64,000 nucleotides of DNA from assembly GCA_028023455.1 (NCBI GenBank), contig JAQFVV010006507.1, forward strand, positions 620,001-684,000, written 5' to 3'. This document shows positions 26,830-40,811 of the stretch, in pieces (within the stretch, counting starts at the first letter, position 1; each line of letters starts with the position of its first letter). The translations under genes were made by a program, and so were the position numbers. The notes under the pieces were generated by a model, which was not told where the DNA came from, searched no databases, and worked only from the letters and a program-made list of their open reading frames with translations. This DNA is from Epiperipatus broadwayi. Lineage: Eukaryota; Onychophora; Udeonychophora; Euonychophora; Peripatidae.

Positions 26830-27870
26830 AATACAAATTTGAGTTGTGTGATTTAAAAAATGTGTGATACTTGGAAAATCTCTCAGATACAGGGAGCAAA
26901 ACTATTCAGCTTAAAAAAAGCTGTAATGCATAATCTGACTTAAAAATTAAAATGAATGGATGGTGAACAACATACAATTACAAATAACAAAGAGCACTGC
27001 AAGTGAATAGAAAACTTAATAATAAGGTGGTATTACATTATCACTTATAATCATATCTAGAGGAGCGATCATTTAAGATGGTCTTGAGTAGCTTTGTCAT
27101 ATTGGTATAAAAAGGAGTATGCCTGCATGATGGCCAAGGTCATATCTCAGAAGAGTAATGGCACAAGTGAGTGTTGAGATGGTTCATCCATATGTTTCCC
27201 ATACACTGATTTATTGGGGGTGCCTGGAGAAGATCCTGAGTAGAAAAATAAATCTACTTTTAAAGGGATGATGAATAGTGAGATTGGTCATTCCGAAGAT
27301 CCCATAAATAATGACACAGCAGGAAAATTATAAATAATGATTGTGATGATATACCTACAATGCCCAAAACATATAAATAGTTTATGTCACTAATGACCAC
27401 AATAAATTAATAAATTAATAAACACCTAACTCTTATGAGATGCTCTCCTGTACAATGGATTGCTTAAATGCAAATCATCTTGGGCACTTAGCTAACGATC
27501 AATAAACACACATAAATGGGGTTAGAGTTTAAACTAAAAGGTATAAATTGCTCTTTCCCACCCCTCAGAACTATCTCCACATTTCTACCAGCAGTCATTG
27601 CACAGATAACTGTGATTACTTACAAAATAACGGCCTTTCACATTACAATTATTAAAATAAAATTAGAAATTACACATTAAATTTACTGCTGGTGAGATGT
27701 ACTTAGTTAAAATGATAACAACTTTTAACAATGAGATGATGATTAATTTTTTATAGTTAGGTGTAATAATTCAATGTAAATATCATGACTCTCTGGTCAT
27801 TTAAAGAATAACATTATTGAAAATGTTTTGTATAAAACTGAGCAAGTTTATAACAACAAATTTTAAGGAA
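26830..27870. other. non-coding stretch
   Basis: A slightly less AT-rich part (about 27050-27340) could be an old repeat but shows no coding or terminal signals. Confidence 0.5.
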
Positions 27871-27877
27871 AGTTATG

Positions 27878-28115
27878 TCTCCTTAGTTTAACAGGAGAAA
27901 ACTATTGTGGGGGAGGGGTTAGTTCACTCACCAGATATATACTTTCTTGGCATATCAAAATGAATTAGAATAATAAAATAAGAAAAATCAATTATTTCTC
28001 CTTAGTTTAACAGGAGAAAACTATTGTGGGGGAGGGGTTAGTTCACTCACCAGATATATACTTTCTTGGCATATCAAAATGAATTAGAATAATAAAATAA
28101 GAAAAATCAATTAAT
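27878..28115. repeat. near-perfect 119-bp tandem duplication
   Basis: TCTCCTTAGTTTAACAGGAG starts each unit at 27878 and 27997. The copies, which include GTGGGGGAGGGGTTAG and CTCACCAGATATATAC, are almost identical, so the duplication is recent or an assembly artefact. Confidence 0.9.
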
Positions 28116-29331
28116 TCTAAATTGCCACACCAAAACAAAAAAATTGATATAGCATTATAATAAATCACACAGACATTATTTGCATTTATGTGACAGCTTT
28201 AAAATTAGGAATGAAGGAAAGGTGTACAATATAGTCAAAACAAAATATAATAAATTGTGGACATTATTAGTATTTATATAATAACTTTAACATTTATTAA
28301 GGAAGGAACGATGTACAGTGTACTTTAGAATTAGAAGAATTTATTAATACAGAGTTCATAACTGGCAGCAAGATAGATGTTACCCTGGGCTTGCAGATGC
28401 ATGATGTAGGTAATCAGTGGATCATGATCATGGGCTAGCTTGGGTTTGAAACAGGCATTGGTAGAGATTGAAGAGTCTTTTAAGCACACATTTTCTGGAC
28501 AGTTTTTATATTAGGTTTAGAGGTTTCTAACTGGGCACAGTGAGCTAGATAAGCCTCCCAGAGGCAGGGGGTGGACGATTTCTTTTACCCTTCAATGATT
28601 TTGCTACACAATGCAAACTTGCATCAAGCATATCACTGACTGGAGCATGAAACAAAAAGCAGACCAAAAATATAAAATTTTAACTATTTATACAAGTACA
28701 CATTTTACAGAATCAGCCACTGCAGGAAGGAAAAAGATCAGAGCAATAAATGACCAGATAAAATAATTAAGAACCTCAGGCATATATGACCTTGTGTGTA
28801 TTTTAAAAATGATACAAATTTCATGAAATTTTAAAATAAAACTAATTGCATTGCTTCACTCTTAAATATTAGTTAAACTTACACAAATTACTAGCAATAA
28901 AATTTCCCAACTACTGTGATTTGTTTTCTAAATGACATTTTTATTTCTACATAAATTAGGAGCAATAAACTTTCAAAACTACTGCAGTTTGTCTCTCAAA
29001 TGACAATTTTTATTTTACCCAAATTAACAGCAATATTTTTTTCAAAAAATCCTGCGGTTTATCTTTTAATTGACCATTTTTTTTTATATAAATGACTACT
29101 TGCAAGATATAATTTTTACAAAATGTATAAATATAAATTGCTTTATATATAATATAAATTGGTTAGAAAGTTATTGAAATAAAATTATAAAATTTTATAA
29201 CTTTCAAATGTTACTTATTATACACCCATACACATGTGTAAGTTGAATGGGCAAACAAACTAAATGTTTGTGTATCCATACATCTCACTATATATGTACT
29301 ATTGCCTATTAAATATATATAATTGAGGTTC
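28116..29331. other. AT-rich non-coding stretch
   Basis: Nothing recognisable, apart from loosely repeated phrases of the type ACTRC(A/G)GTTTGTY...AATGAC between 28890 and 29070. These look like a degenerate ~70-90 bp repeat. Confidence 0.5.
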
Positions 29332-29431
29332 AAACCAGTTCTAGTGACTATATAATTGGCACTAAGTGAAGCGCCAATCTGCAGAGCAGATTTCCAGCTT
29401 CAATATATATGTATATAATATATATATATAT

Positions 29432-30763
29432 TGTACCATTTATTTATATACGGTACAAATATATTGGCATTTGGTAAAACCTAAAAAATAAAAGTAAATT
29501 TAGATTTTTTTTTTTGACTAATTTTTTTTTTAAAAAAAATATAATATATAATGAAAGTTAAATTATGCTTTTGTATTTTTTTAATGTAATTAGAAATAAA
29601 AGTAGAATTGGAGAGAACAAAAGAATTCCAAAAGTAAAAAAAAAGATAAGATAAAGTAAAAAGTATAGCTAATTAAAGATGGCCGAAAAACTTGATGAAA
29701 AATGAGAACTTAGTAAGTGAAAAATGATAAAGACTGTATAAGATTATAAACACAAAATGCCATGATAATAGCATGTGCAGAAGTCTGAAAACAGGGCCTC
29801 TATTATAAAAAGGCAGAGACCGGTTTGAAGAACGTCTTGATTTGGCTGATATTCTTTTGGTTGGTTTTGGATTAAAGAATCCAGACAACTCTATGATAAA
29901 AACGTTCTTCATGCGAGAGTAGACCAGAGCTTTAGTTGACATCATTACCAATGGACAGCAGAGAAGCTTATGTGACTAGCCTATGGAACCAGCACCAAGA
30001 TCAATTTATAATCAATGGCCATAAGCTCATTTTAACCCCAAAAAACTATGCATAGTTATCTACAACCATCATGAATTTACTAAAACTTACCAGCAAGACT
30101 ATTTATTCCTGATTGTAATAAAATTAAGCGTTTGCAAACACGTCTTAAAATAATCCCGATAGAGTCTTTCATTTTTTCTGTACAAGAGACTTTTGTTTAT
30201 ACCAGAACTTTTTAATTAATTATTTTGTTTGAATTAATGTGTTCTCTCTAATTTACTTGATTAGGAATTCTCATTTTAACTTAAACAGATTTTTAATCTG
30301 TTATAATAAAAATATTTCTAATATCAATTTTCATTTGTGCGTTATTAATAATAGTTATTATTTTTTATTACTAAATTTATTATTAGTTTAATAAGATTAA
30401 AAACATAATTTACCTTTGCCAATATGTTTGAATAAGCCCAGGAATAATAATTTTAAAAAAATAATTCTCGTTACGGTATGATGCAATACCAATTAGTTTA
30501 AAAATATTTTTCTTTTTTTATTTGTGAGACATTATATAATGATTTCAGCAAATTCTTAGGAATGCTGGTGCCCAGATTAAATAAATTAAAAGCTGATTTT
30601 ATCAATTGCACAATTTGTAACAAGTACTAGGCTGAATTGACCAGGAAACATACTTATGTTTTTGGGAATAGAAATACAACTTTCTTGTTTTTGACATAAC
30701 TTGATTAATTCATGCGCAGTTTATATTAGCATGTAGAGGCCTAGCAAAATGGAAAATGTTATA
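29432..30763 (+). repeat. 5' LTR of the non-autonomous element
   Basis: It starts TGTACCATTTATTT and carries poly-T/poly-A stretches near its start. The last bases are ATGTTATA, where the other copy has ATGTTACA. A 92-codon minus-strand ORF (29673-29951) is matched by a 90-codon ORF in the other LTR, but the two differ at about 18 residues. Confidence 0.7.
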
Positions 30764-31485
30764 ATGGCTTGCCCAACTCAGGCTTATGAGATAAGTTGTT
30801 AATGATAAAGAATGTTACAACTTTGACCCAAAAAAAAACTCTCAGCTGGAAAATAAATAGTAGTTTTTAAAAAAAAAATATAAAAACCAACTAATTAAAC
30901 CCTGATTATTAAAATATAAAAAAATATTTTTTTAATATGACTTCCAGAAAGAAAAAAAATTATGTATATTTTTTTTGATATGTCTTACAAAATACGATCA
31001 TGGCTGATATAGACGTAAGTCACAAGTATTTGACCGGGTAGGCGGTTACTGAAGAGGTGAAAAACATAGCCCTTTCATCCATGTATGCAGTATATTAACA
31101 TAAGACCACTTTTATATGCACATCAGACTATTTCTAGCAGGGATACCAATAAAGGGGAAGGTGGATCAAGTTGGACAAAGTTGCCGTGAGCCTGTAAGAC
31201 TCAGAACAATGAGCAATGCTCATGTGTGCATATAACTTATGCTTCTTATTGTTATTATTACACTTAAGCGGATATAGGATACAGATGAATGTGGAAATAT
31301 TTTGCATTCCTGCTATGTTAGACCTAAAAGTGGGCATTAAAGCTGAACATCACTTGTGAATGAATCTATGAAATATATCAGCACACTACTACAGAAAAAA
31401 AAACACACGAATATGAATTTAAAAACTTAAGAATAAAATTAGTGTAAACCCCAATTTTATTCTCATTTCCTGGCACTGGTGGTAT
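30764..31485 (+). other. short non-coding internal region of the LTR element
   Basis: Begins with a TGG primer-binding-site-like sequence and ends TGGCACTGGTGGTAT, which is only weakly purine-rich as a polypurine tract. A 67-codon minus ORF (31134-31337) has no recognisable domain. Confidence 0.55.
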
Positions 31486-32834
31486 TGTACCATTTATTTA
31501 TATACGGTGCAAATATATTGGCATTTTGTAAAAGCTAAAAAATAAAAGTAAATTTAGATTTTTTTTTGACTAATTTTTTTTTTTTTTTAAAAAAAAAAAA
31601 ACATACAATGAATGTTAAATTATTCTTTTGTATTTTTTTAATGTAATTAGAAATAAAAGTAGAATTGGAGAGAACAAAAAAATTCCAAAAGTAAAAAAAG
31701 ATAAGAGAAAGTAAAAAGTATAGTTAATTAAAGATGGCCAAAAATCTTGATGAAAAATGAGAACTTAGTAATTGAAAAATGATAAAAACTGTATAAGATT
31801 ATAAACACAAAACGCCATGATAATAGCATGTACAGAAGTCTGAAAACTGAGTCTCTAGTATAAAAAGGCAGAGACCAGTTTGAAGAATGTCTTGGTTTGC
31901 CTGATATTCTTTTGCTTGGTTTTGGATTAAAGAATTCAGACCACTCTATGATGAAAAAGTTCTTCATGCGAGAGTAGACTGGAGCTTTAGATGACATCAT
32001 TACCGATGGACACCAGAGAAGCTTATGCGACTAGCCTATGGAACCAGCACCAAGATAATTTATAATCAATGGTCGTGAGCTTATTTTAACCCCGAAAATC
32101 TATGCATACTTATCTACAACCATCGTGAATTCACTAAAACTTACCAGTAAGACTACGTATTCCTGATTGTAACAAAATTAAGTGAATGCAAACGAGTCTT
32201 AAAATAATCCCAATAGAGACTTTCATTTTTTCTTTACAAGAGACTTTTGTTTATACCAGAACTTTTTAATTAATTATTTTATTTTATTGTGTAATGTTTG
32301 AATCAATGTGCTCTCTCTAATTTACTTGATTAAGAATTCTCATTTTAACTTAAACAGATTTTTAATCTGTTATAATAAAAAATATTTCTAATATCAATTT
32401 TCATTTGTGCATTATTAATAATAGTTATTATTTTTTATTATTAAATTTATTATTAGTTTAATAAGATTTAAAAATGTAATTTACCTTTGCCAATATGTTT
32501 GAATAAGTCCAGGAATAATAATCTTAAAAAAAAATATTCTCATTACGGTATGATGCAATACCGATTAGTTTAAAAATATTTTTCTTTTTTTTATTTGTGA
32601 GACATTATACGACGATGTCAGCAAATTCTTAGGAATTCTGGCACCCAGATTAAATAAATTAAAGGCTGATTTTGTCAATAGCACATTTCGTAACAAGTAC
32701 TAGGCTAAATTGATCAGGAAACATTATGTTTTTGGGAATAGAAATACAACTTTCTTTTTTTTTGACATAACTTGATCAATTCGTGTGCAGTTTATATTAG
32801 CGTGTAGAGGCCTAGCAAGATGGAAAATGTTACA
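31486..32834 (+). repeat. 3' LTR of the non-autonomous element
   Basis: The second copy of the 1.33-kb direct repeat; it ends AAATGTTACA against a TA tract (32835-32860). Just beyond that tract the Ty3-like element begins. Confidence 0.7.
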
Positions 32835-32863
32835 ATATATATAATATATATATATATGTATAT

Positions 32864-35598
<2,735 letters not shown>

Positions 35599-35602
35599 AT
35601 AT

Positions 35603-35612
35603 CCCCCTCTCC
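35603..35612 (-). promoter_or_regulatory. polypurine tract of the Ty3-like element
   Basis: On minus, GGAGAGGGGG lies four bases before the LTR start TGTGCCAG. This is the expected position for the plus-strand primer in reverse transcription. Confidence 0.75.
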
Positions 35613-35714
35613 AATGAGACTTTTAATTGGATATGACCATTTAAAGTCTTAGTTCTTATGTATACTGATATTATGAACTATACATGTGAGATGATTTCTG
35701 GAGCATCCTGGATG

Positions 35715-36820
35715 CTATGGTATGGGTTTTAGTGCACGAGCATTGTATGTACCCTTTATTCCTTGTTCTGTTTTAATCCAGAAAGAATTATCCCCACTGC
35801 ACTCCATAATTTCAAAAGGGCCTTCATAAAGGTTAAAATTTTTTTTACACTGGAACTTTTTGGGAATGCTCACATGAGTCATTCTGACCATCACTCTATC
35901 CCCTAATTTGATCTGGTATTTTTGCATGCCATGTTTCTTTTTTTTCTTCTGAGACTCATCTTGTGCATCTGAGTTTGAGCTTTTTTATCTAATTCCATGT
36001 CAATTGTTTTGTCTCTGCTCCCTGGGAAATTTGCCTTGAAGAGTTTTCGTAAAAGTTTTCCAAAATGTAGCTGTCTTGGAGGGAATTTTGTGGATTTATG
36101 TACAGACCAGTTTATATAATTTGGTTTGTTGATAAGTATGTACAAATCAGCCTTCCCAACTCTCACATAATTCTTTTACAGGGATTACTTTGGGGGTTAT
36201 GGATCGACATAAGTACGTGTTTAACTCCCCGCTTAACAAACCATTTGTTCCATTTTTCTGATACAAAAAGGGTTTTATGGTCTGTCAGGATCGTTTCTGG
36301 TTTCCCAACTGTGTTAAAATGTGAGGACTCTAGAACCTTTATAGTTTCATGTGTTGTAGCTCTTGCTATAGGGTAGGCTGCCACAAATTTGGAAAAAAAG
36401 TCATATACAACAAGTAAATATCTTTTTTATTGAAGGGTGGCAGAGGACCATTAAAATCCATGGTCATTATTTCCTTAGAATTGTTAGGGATGATTGATTT
36501 TATTGGAGTAGTGTATGATCTATTCAGTGGTTTTGCATGCTGGCATATTTCACATTTGTTCAAAATCTTTATTATGTCTTGGTGCATCGCAGGCCAATAG
36601 AACCAGTGCTTGAGGCAATATTCAGTTTTTGGAGTTCCATAATGTCCATATAGTCTGTGAATGTAATCAGTGAGAAGACCCCAAATAACTGGTGGTACCA
36701 TCACTCTCCATTCATCAATGTCTTCTTGAATTTGGTAGTATAACCCCCCTTTTCTATCTTGTATTGGCACTTCTTGCCTGGGGTACTGTCATCTTTCTGA
36801 GGAGATTGTGTATACAGTGT
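35715..36820 (-). pseudogene. Ty3-like integrase (frameshifted, catalytic Glu changed)
   Basis: The N-terminal zinc-binding HHCC domain is visible (H..YGHYG..., then CEICQ, about 36540-36690). The core domain has its first Asp in TMDFNGPLP and the second in ILTDHKTLF. At the position of the third acidic residue (family pattern NP-x-ER) the codon at 36175-36177 is AAA, Lys, consistent with one G-to-A change in GAA. The C-terminal domain (GDRVMVR...YEGPFEI...LKPIP) ends at 35715. At least three frame changes separate the parts. The enzyme would insert the cDNA into the genome; this copy cannot. Confidence 0.85.
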
Positions 36821-37020
36821 TATGATCCAATTTAAGTTCTTATCTTCATGTTGCCTCTTTGACATTAGTTTCAGATGTTCCTCTATGTCTTTGTCATTAC
36901 CTGATATGCTCATTGTGTATGCATGGTCTATCCTCAGGTGTTGTTGTTGTTGAGTTTGAATGTGATGATGGCTGAGGATGTCAGCCACTACATTCTCAGT
37001 TCTTTTGCAATGTTTCACCA

Positions 37021-37480
37021 TATAATTAAACTATTGGAGATAACAAACTCCAGCAAACTAGTCAGCTATTAGTGACAGAGCTGTGATTTAGAAATTCAAG
37101 ACTCTTATGGTCTGTAATTGCTATCACTTCAGAGTCTAGTAGCATAGGGTGAAATTTCTCAAATGCCCATATGATTGCAAGGGCTTTTTTTCATAACTGT
37201 GTAATTATGTTCAGGTCCTTTCAACAACCAGCTTATGAAGTACAGGATTCCTATCTGACCATCCTGCTGAACTTGAGATAGTGTGACACCCAATCAATGT
37301 GCACTGCTATCAGTTTGGAGAATAAAGTGTTTGTCGAAGTCTGGGTATGCCAGCACTACTTGTTTTATAAAACTTTTCTTAAGCTCAGTGAATGCTTCCT
37401 CTTGTTCACTGGTCCAGTTCCAATGGTTATTCTTCCTGAGTAATCTTAGTAAAGATTCCATTCAGACAGCAAATTTTTCA
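37021..37480 (-). pseudogene. Ty3-like RNase H and RT connection region (broken)
   Basis: On minus the frame reads through QEEAFTELKKSFI, LQTDSSA and ITDHKSLEFL, the standard Ty3 RNase H blocks, and then ENVVADILSHHH, the usual bridge to integrase. Several stops and a frameshift interrupt it. In the intact family this domain removes the RNA strand from the RNA-DNA hybrid. Confidence 0.8.
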
Positions 37481-37699
37481 CAGAACAAAGTTGCATAGTC
37501 CTAAAAAGGACCGAATGTGCTTTTGTGTTTTAGGTACAGGAAAGTCATTTATTGCACTGATTTTATCAGGATAAGGTTTGATCCCTGTTCAACCCACCAA
37601 ATGACCCAAAAATTCTATCTCTTCAGAGATCAATATATACTTTTTTCAGATTGATTTTGATTCCTTTAGCTTTACATTCTACAAAAAATATTTGTAAGC

Positions 37700-38200
37700 A
37701 TTGGAAGTGTTCTTCCAGGGATGTGGAATGCTACCATGACATCATCCCCATATACTGCTAAAATTTTCTTGATTTCCTGAGACAAAACTTGGTCCAGACA
37801 TCATAATAAACCTGCAGTGCTATTAACTAAGCCAAAAGGCATTCGATTAAATTGATATGTGTGGCCTCCATATCTAAAAGCTGTGTATTTGTGATCTATG
37901 TGATATAATTCTATCTGCCAGTAGCTAGCAGTTAAGTCAAATGTGGAAAATATTATTTTGTCTTTAAATTTCATAAGTACTTCTTGCTTACGAGGTGGAG
38001 TAGTACAATATGGTATTGTCACCCTGTTAAGTTGGTGTGCATCAAGGCATAACTGCATGGATCCATTTTTCTTTCTGACCACCACTAGGGGGTTACAGTA
38101 GGGGGAAATGCATTTATCAATGATACCCCATTTCAACATTTGTTCCAGCTGTTTCTACACCTCTTTCTTAAATTTGTGTGGTATAGGGTAAGATCCGCAC
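37700..38200 (-). pseudogene. Ty3-like reverse transcriptase (broken)
   Basis: Blocks seen in order: GIIDKCISPYCNPLVVVRKK, LCLDAHQLN, FSTFDLTASYWQIEL, YTAFRYGG, NRMPFGLVNS, and the catalytic YGDD (37741-37752 on plus). A TAG interrupts the frame just before the first block (after FKKEV, near 38157), and a frameshift near 38190 separates it from the upstream linker. The style is that of Ty3-group elements common in insects. Confidence 0.88.
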
Positions 38201-38784
38201 TTGGAACAGTTTTCTTGGTTTCAATTTAATTCTTTGTTTATATCTTTTAATGAGACCAGGAGTATCAGAAAATATGTTTTTATAAGTATAAAGCATAGAT
38301 TTGAGCTTTTCTGTCTCAGTGGCAGAAGTCAGTTTTGCTCCATCTGCCTTTTCTTCCATCAGCTCCATGTCCAATTGGGTCATACAACATGCCTCAGTAT
38401 CATCATGTAAGTGGGGTTTTAGCATTTCAATTTGTTTGTCATTGCACACTACAAGCCAATGTTTATAATCTAAAATGCATCTGTTTTTATGTAAGAAATC
38501 TGAACCCAACTTCATGGATAAGACTGGTCATTATTAAGAACACTTGGTATACCATCTTATGCTGTATGTACATCTGTACCCAAATTTGCTTAGGCAGAAG
38601 TTTTGCTTTCTGGTTGTTTGCTAATGTTATTTGTGCTGTCTTCAAAGGTAAGATTTCTATGCTTGGGTTTTTTGTTACAATGCAGTGGTATAGATCTTCT
38701 GATATTACAGATATTTGACTGCCCAAATCCAGCATGGCCATGACTTCAAGTCCCTCTATTGTCAGACTGATCTCAGGATAACTT
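38201..38784 (-). pseudogene. Ty3-like aspartic protease and linker to RT (altered active site)
   Basis: The protease begins around VMAMLDLGSQISVIS (near 38710-38755). The family active site is D-T/S-G; here the middle residue is Leu (DLG), which should abolish activity. Downstream, a GSDFLHKNRCILDY-like phrase marks the flap-to-C-terminal part, followed by an acidic linker and VRILPY. The gag-protease frame ends at 38487 and the linker frame starts at 38515, so there is an overlap or frameshift. Confidence 0.75.
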
Positions 38785-39620
38785 TGTGGAGCATATTCAG
38801 GCACTCTATCTTCCCATGAACATATCAAGTTTGATATTTCTTCGTCCATATTAATCCATGGTTTTATGATGTGGCCACAGAACTCTTCATTTTTGTTACT
38901 GTTTGTGTGATTGGTATGTTTATCTTCCCAAACTTTTGCTGATAGCTTATATTGTTGGCTCATGTCTATCTCATTTAATAATTCATCCATTTTTTGCACT
39001 GAATTGTTACTTGTGGTGAGCATCATTTGTTCAACATGAAGTGGAAAATTATGGTGGATTATCCTTACAATTCGTCTCTCTGATATGTGGCATGCTTTCA
39101 GTGTCTGGAGTCTTGCTGCTTGTCTTCTGAAAAATTTTGAATAATTTTCACCAGTATTCTCTTTATATTTTTCCTGCATGACTTGTTGCAGGATCATATC
39201 TAGGAACTGTTTACTCCAAAAACTTTTTAACAATATCTTTTTATAATCCTGAAATGTTTTGAGATGGTGTAATAAGGATTGCCACCATGTTTGAGCATCG
39301 CCATTAATTTGATTCACTTGGAAAGATGTTTTTAAGCTTTTAATATGCTCGATAGGAGATTCATTTGTTTGTCCCTCAAATATCTTTATTTTTAAGAATT
39401 GGTTTATATTGCAAGGGTAAGATTGTCTTCTTTCTCTTTCATGTATCTACTTTTTAAAGCTATAAAATCTTGTTTCAATTTCCTTTGACATTTCACGTTT
39501 GAACTCCTCCATTCTTTGGTTCATGTATGCAGTGTTTTCCAAAAGTTATTGAGTCAGTTCATTTATCTTTTGTGATATTCTGGCCATTTTCTGTTTTATA
39601 TTCACTAATGTTTCTTCCAT
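38785..39620 (-). pseudogene. Ty3-like gag (premature stops in this copy)
   Basis: The frame starts at the ATG at 39620 (MEETLVNIKQK...), predicts an N-terminal coiled coil, then a retrotransposon gag core (IFEGQTNESPIEHIKSL, GDAQTWWQSL, LLKSFWSKQ, FFRRQAARLQTL, IVRIIHHNFP). No clean CCHC knuckle is visible; EEFCGHIIKPW is at most a degenerate remnant. Two in-frame stops occur in the N-terminal part (within LTQ*L and FKK*I), where the duplicate at 57 kb reads Gln and Asn-Glu. Gag would assemble the particle. Confidence 0.85.
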
Positions 39621-40796
39621 TATGATTTACATTTCAAACATAGTTAAAAGTATTATTCAGGGGCTACGTTATAAGTATTTATATTTTGTATATATATACA
39701 TTTTTAGTTACTGATCAGTTAAATATAGAATCGATAATGTCATATATTATTTTTTTATTATTAAATTATTCCTTAACTATTTTGTCTTATTCTTAAATAC
39801 ACAATTCACCATGCACCTAATTCTGCCTTATTTTAATCGCCGATTATGTGTCTCTGCTTCCCCGTGTTCCAATTATTCTGACCGTTTTTACCTACATCTA
39901 TTTAACCTTATTTATCGATAAAAAAAATCAAGTTTAACATATGAAACCTTATTTTGTTATGCTAGTATTTAACAGTATTTCATTTTACTTTTTTTTCCCA
40001 ACAAATAACAAATCCAACTATAAGTTATTTAAAATCATTACTTTGATTTGTAAACTATGTACTGAAAATCCTCTGCTTGTATTTATATACGTATATATGC
40101 AAAGTGTGACATTATTTTTCCCCAACTCCATTCATTTAATAGTTTTTCTATACTTTATTTCTATTTCAATTTCACATGTTGATGTCAGTTTTTACTCAGA
40201 TTAAATGACAACTTTACTTATTTAAATGAAAATGTTGGCGACTCAGTTTAAAGTCAAAATTGTTAAGCAATTATTAAGATAAAGGAATCTGTACTCTTTC
40301 TATATATATAAAAAATATCAAACTTCACTATAGTATATGTATATATTTTTTAAAATAAATTCAGTCTATTTTACTTATACAGTATACTTATAGAATTCAT
40401 TGTGAGCATTTGATTTATTGCTACTAATTTGAATCAAATATATATTGAATATCTGTCACAACAACAAATAACATTATCATTTTGGATCTGCAGATTACTG
40501 AGTAAAATATTTTAAATTATTTAAGAATAACTTTAAAAACAAATATATAGCAAACTAAGCATGTTCATTTGTATGGCCTATTAATTACACTATATATTTA
40601 AAAACAACAACTAACGATTGACCTTTATATAACTTTTCTTATATATATATATATATAGTGAACATTTAATTTAGTTTTTATTTCACCTACATAAAGTTTA
40701 TATATACATACAGCACGTAAATTATTTTAACCGTAATTTACACATTTCTATAATTTAACTTGTTCTTTCCTTAATCATACCATTTTTACATTTAAA
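39621..40796 (-). other. untranslated leader of the Ty3-like element
   Basis: About 1.2 kb between primer-binding site and gag start with no supported ORF. It is virtually identical in the duplicate (57858-59033), differing mainly in homopolymer lengths. Confidence 0.7.
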
Positions 40797-40811
40797 CCAT
40801 GTGTGGCACCA
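40797..40811 (-). promoter_or_regulatory. putative primer-binding site
   Basis: On minus, TGGTGCCACACATGG begins seven bases after the LTR end CTGGTACA. It starts with the TGG expected to pair with a tRNA 3' CCA; the tRNA is not identified. Confidence 0.6.

Larger units (their letters stand above)
29432..32834 (+). mobile_element. non-autonomous LTR retrotransposon (LARD/TRIM-like) in a TA tract
   Basis: Two direct repeats of 1332 bp (29432-30763) and 1349 bp (31486-32834) flank 722 bp of non-coding DNA. Each repeat begins TGTACCATTT and ends AAATGTTACA (left copy ATGTTATA), a 10-bp terminal inverted repeat with one mismatch of the TG..CA type. One base after the left LTR, TGGCTTGCCCAACTC (30765 on) is a plausible tRNA primer-binding site, so the element reads on plus. 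TA repeats flank both outer ends, allowing a short ATATA target duplication. There is no gag or pol, so it would depend on another element's enzymes. The two LTRs differ by several percent, so it is not recent. Confidence 0.7.

Noticed and set aside
29332-29431. SINE candidate: GAGGTTCAAACC followed ~60 bp later by a TA tract
   Set aside because: Single B-box-like match in AT-rich DNA; the TA tract is also the flank of the LTR element at 29432.
29673-32000. Conserved 90-92 codon minus-strand ORF in both 1.33-kb repeats (29673-29951 and 31728-32000)
   Set aside because: Of 90 aligned residues about 18 differ, i.e. nearly every nucleotide change alters the protein; this looks like neutral drift in an LTR, not a selected gene.
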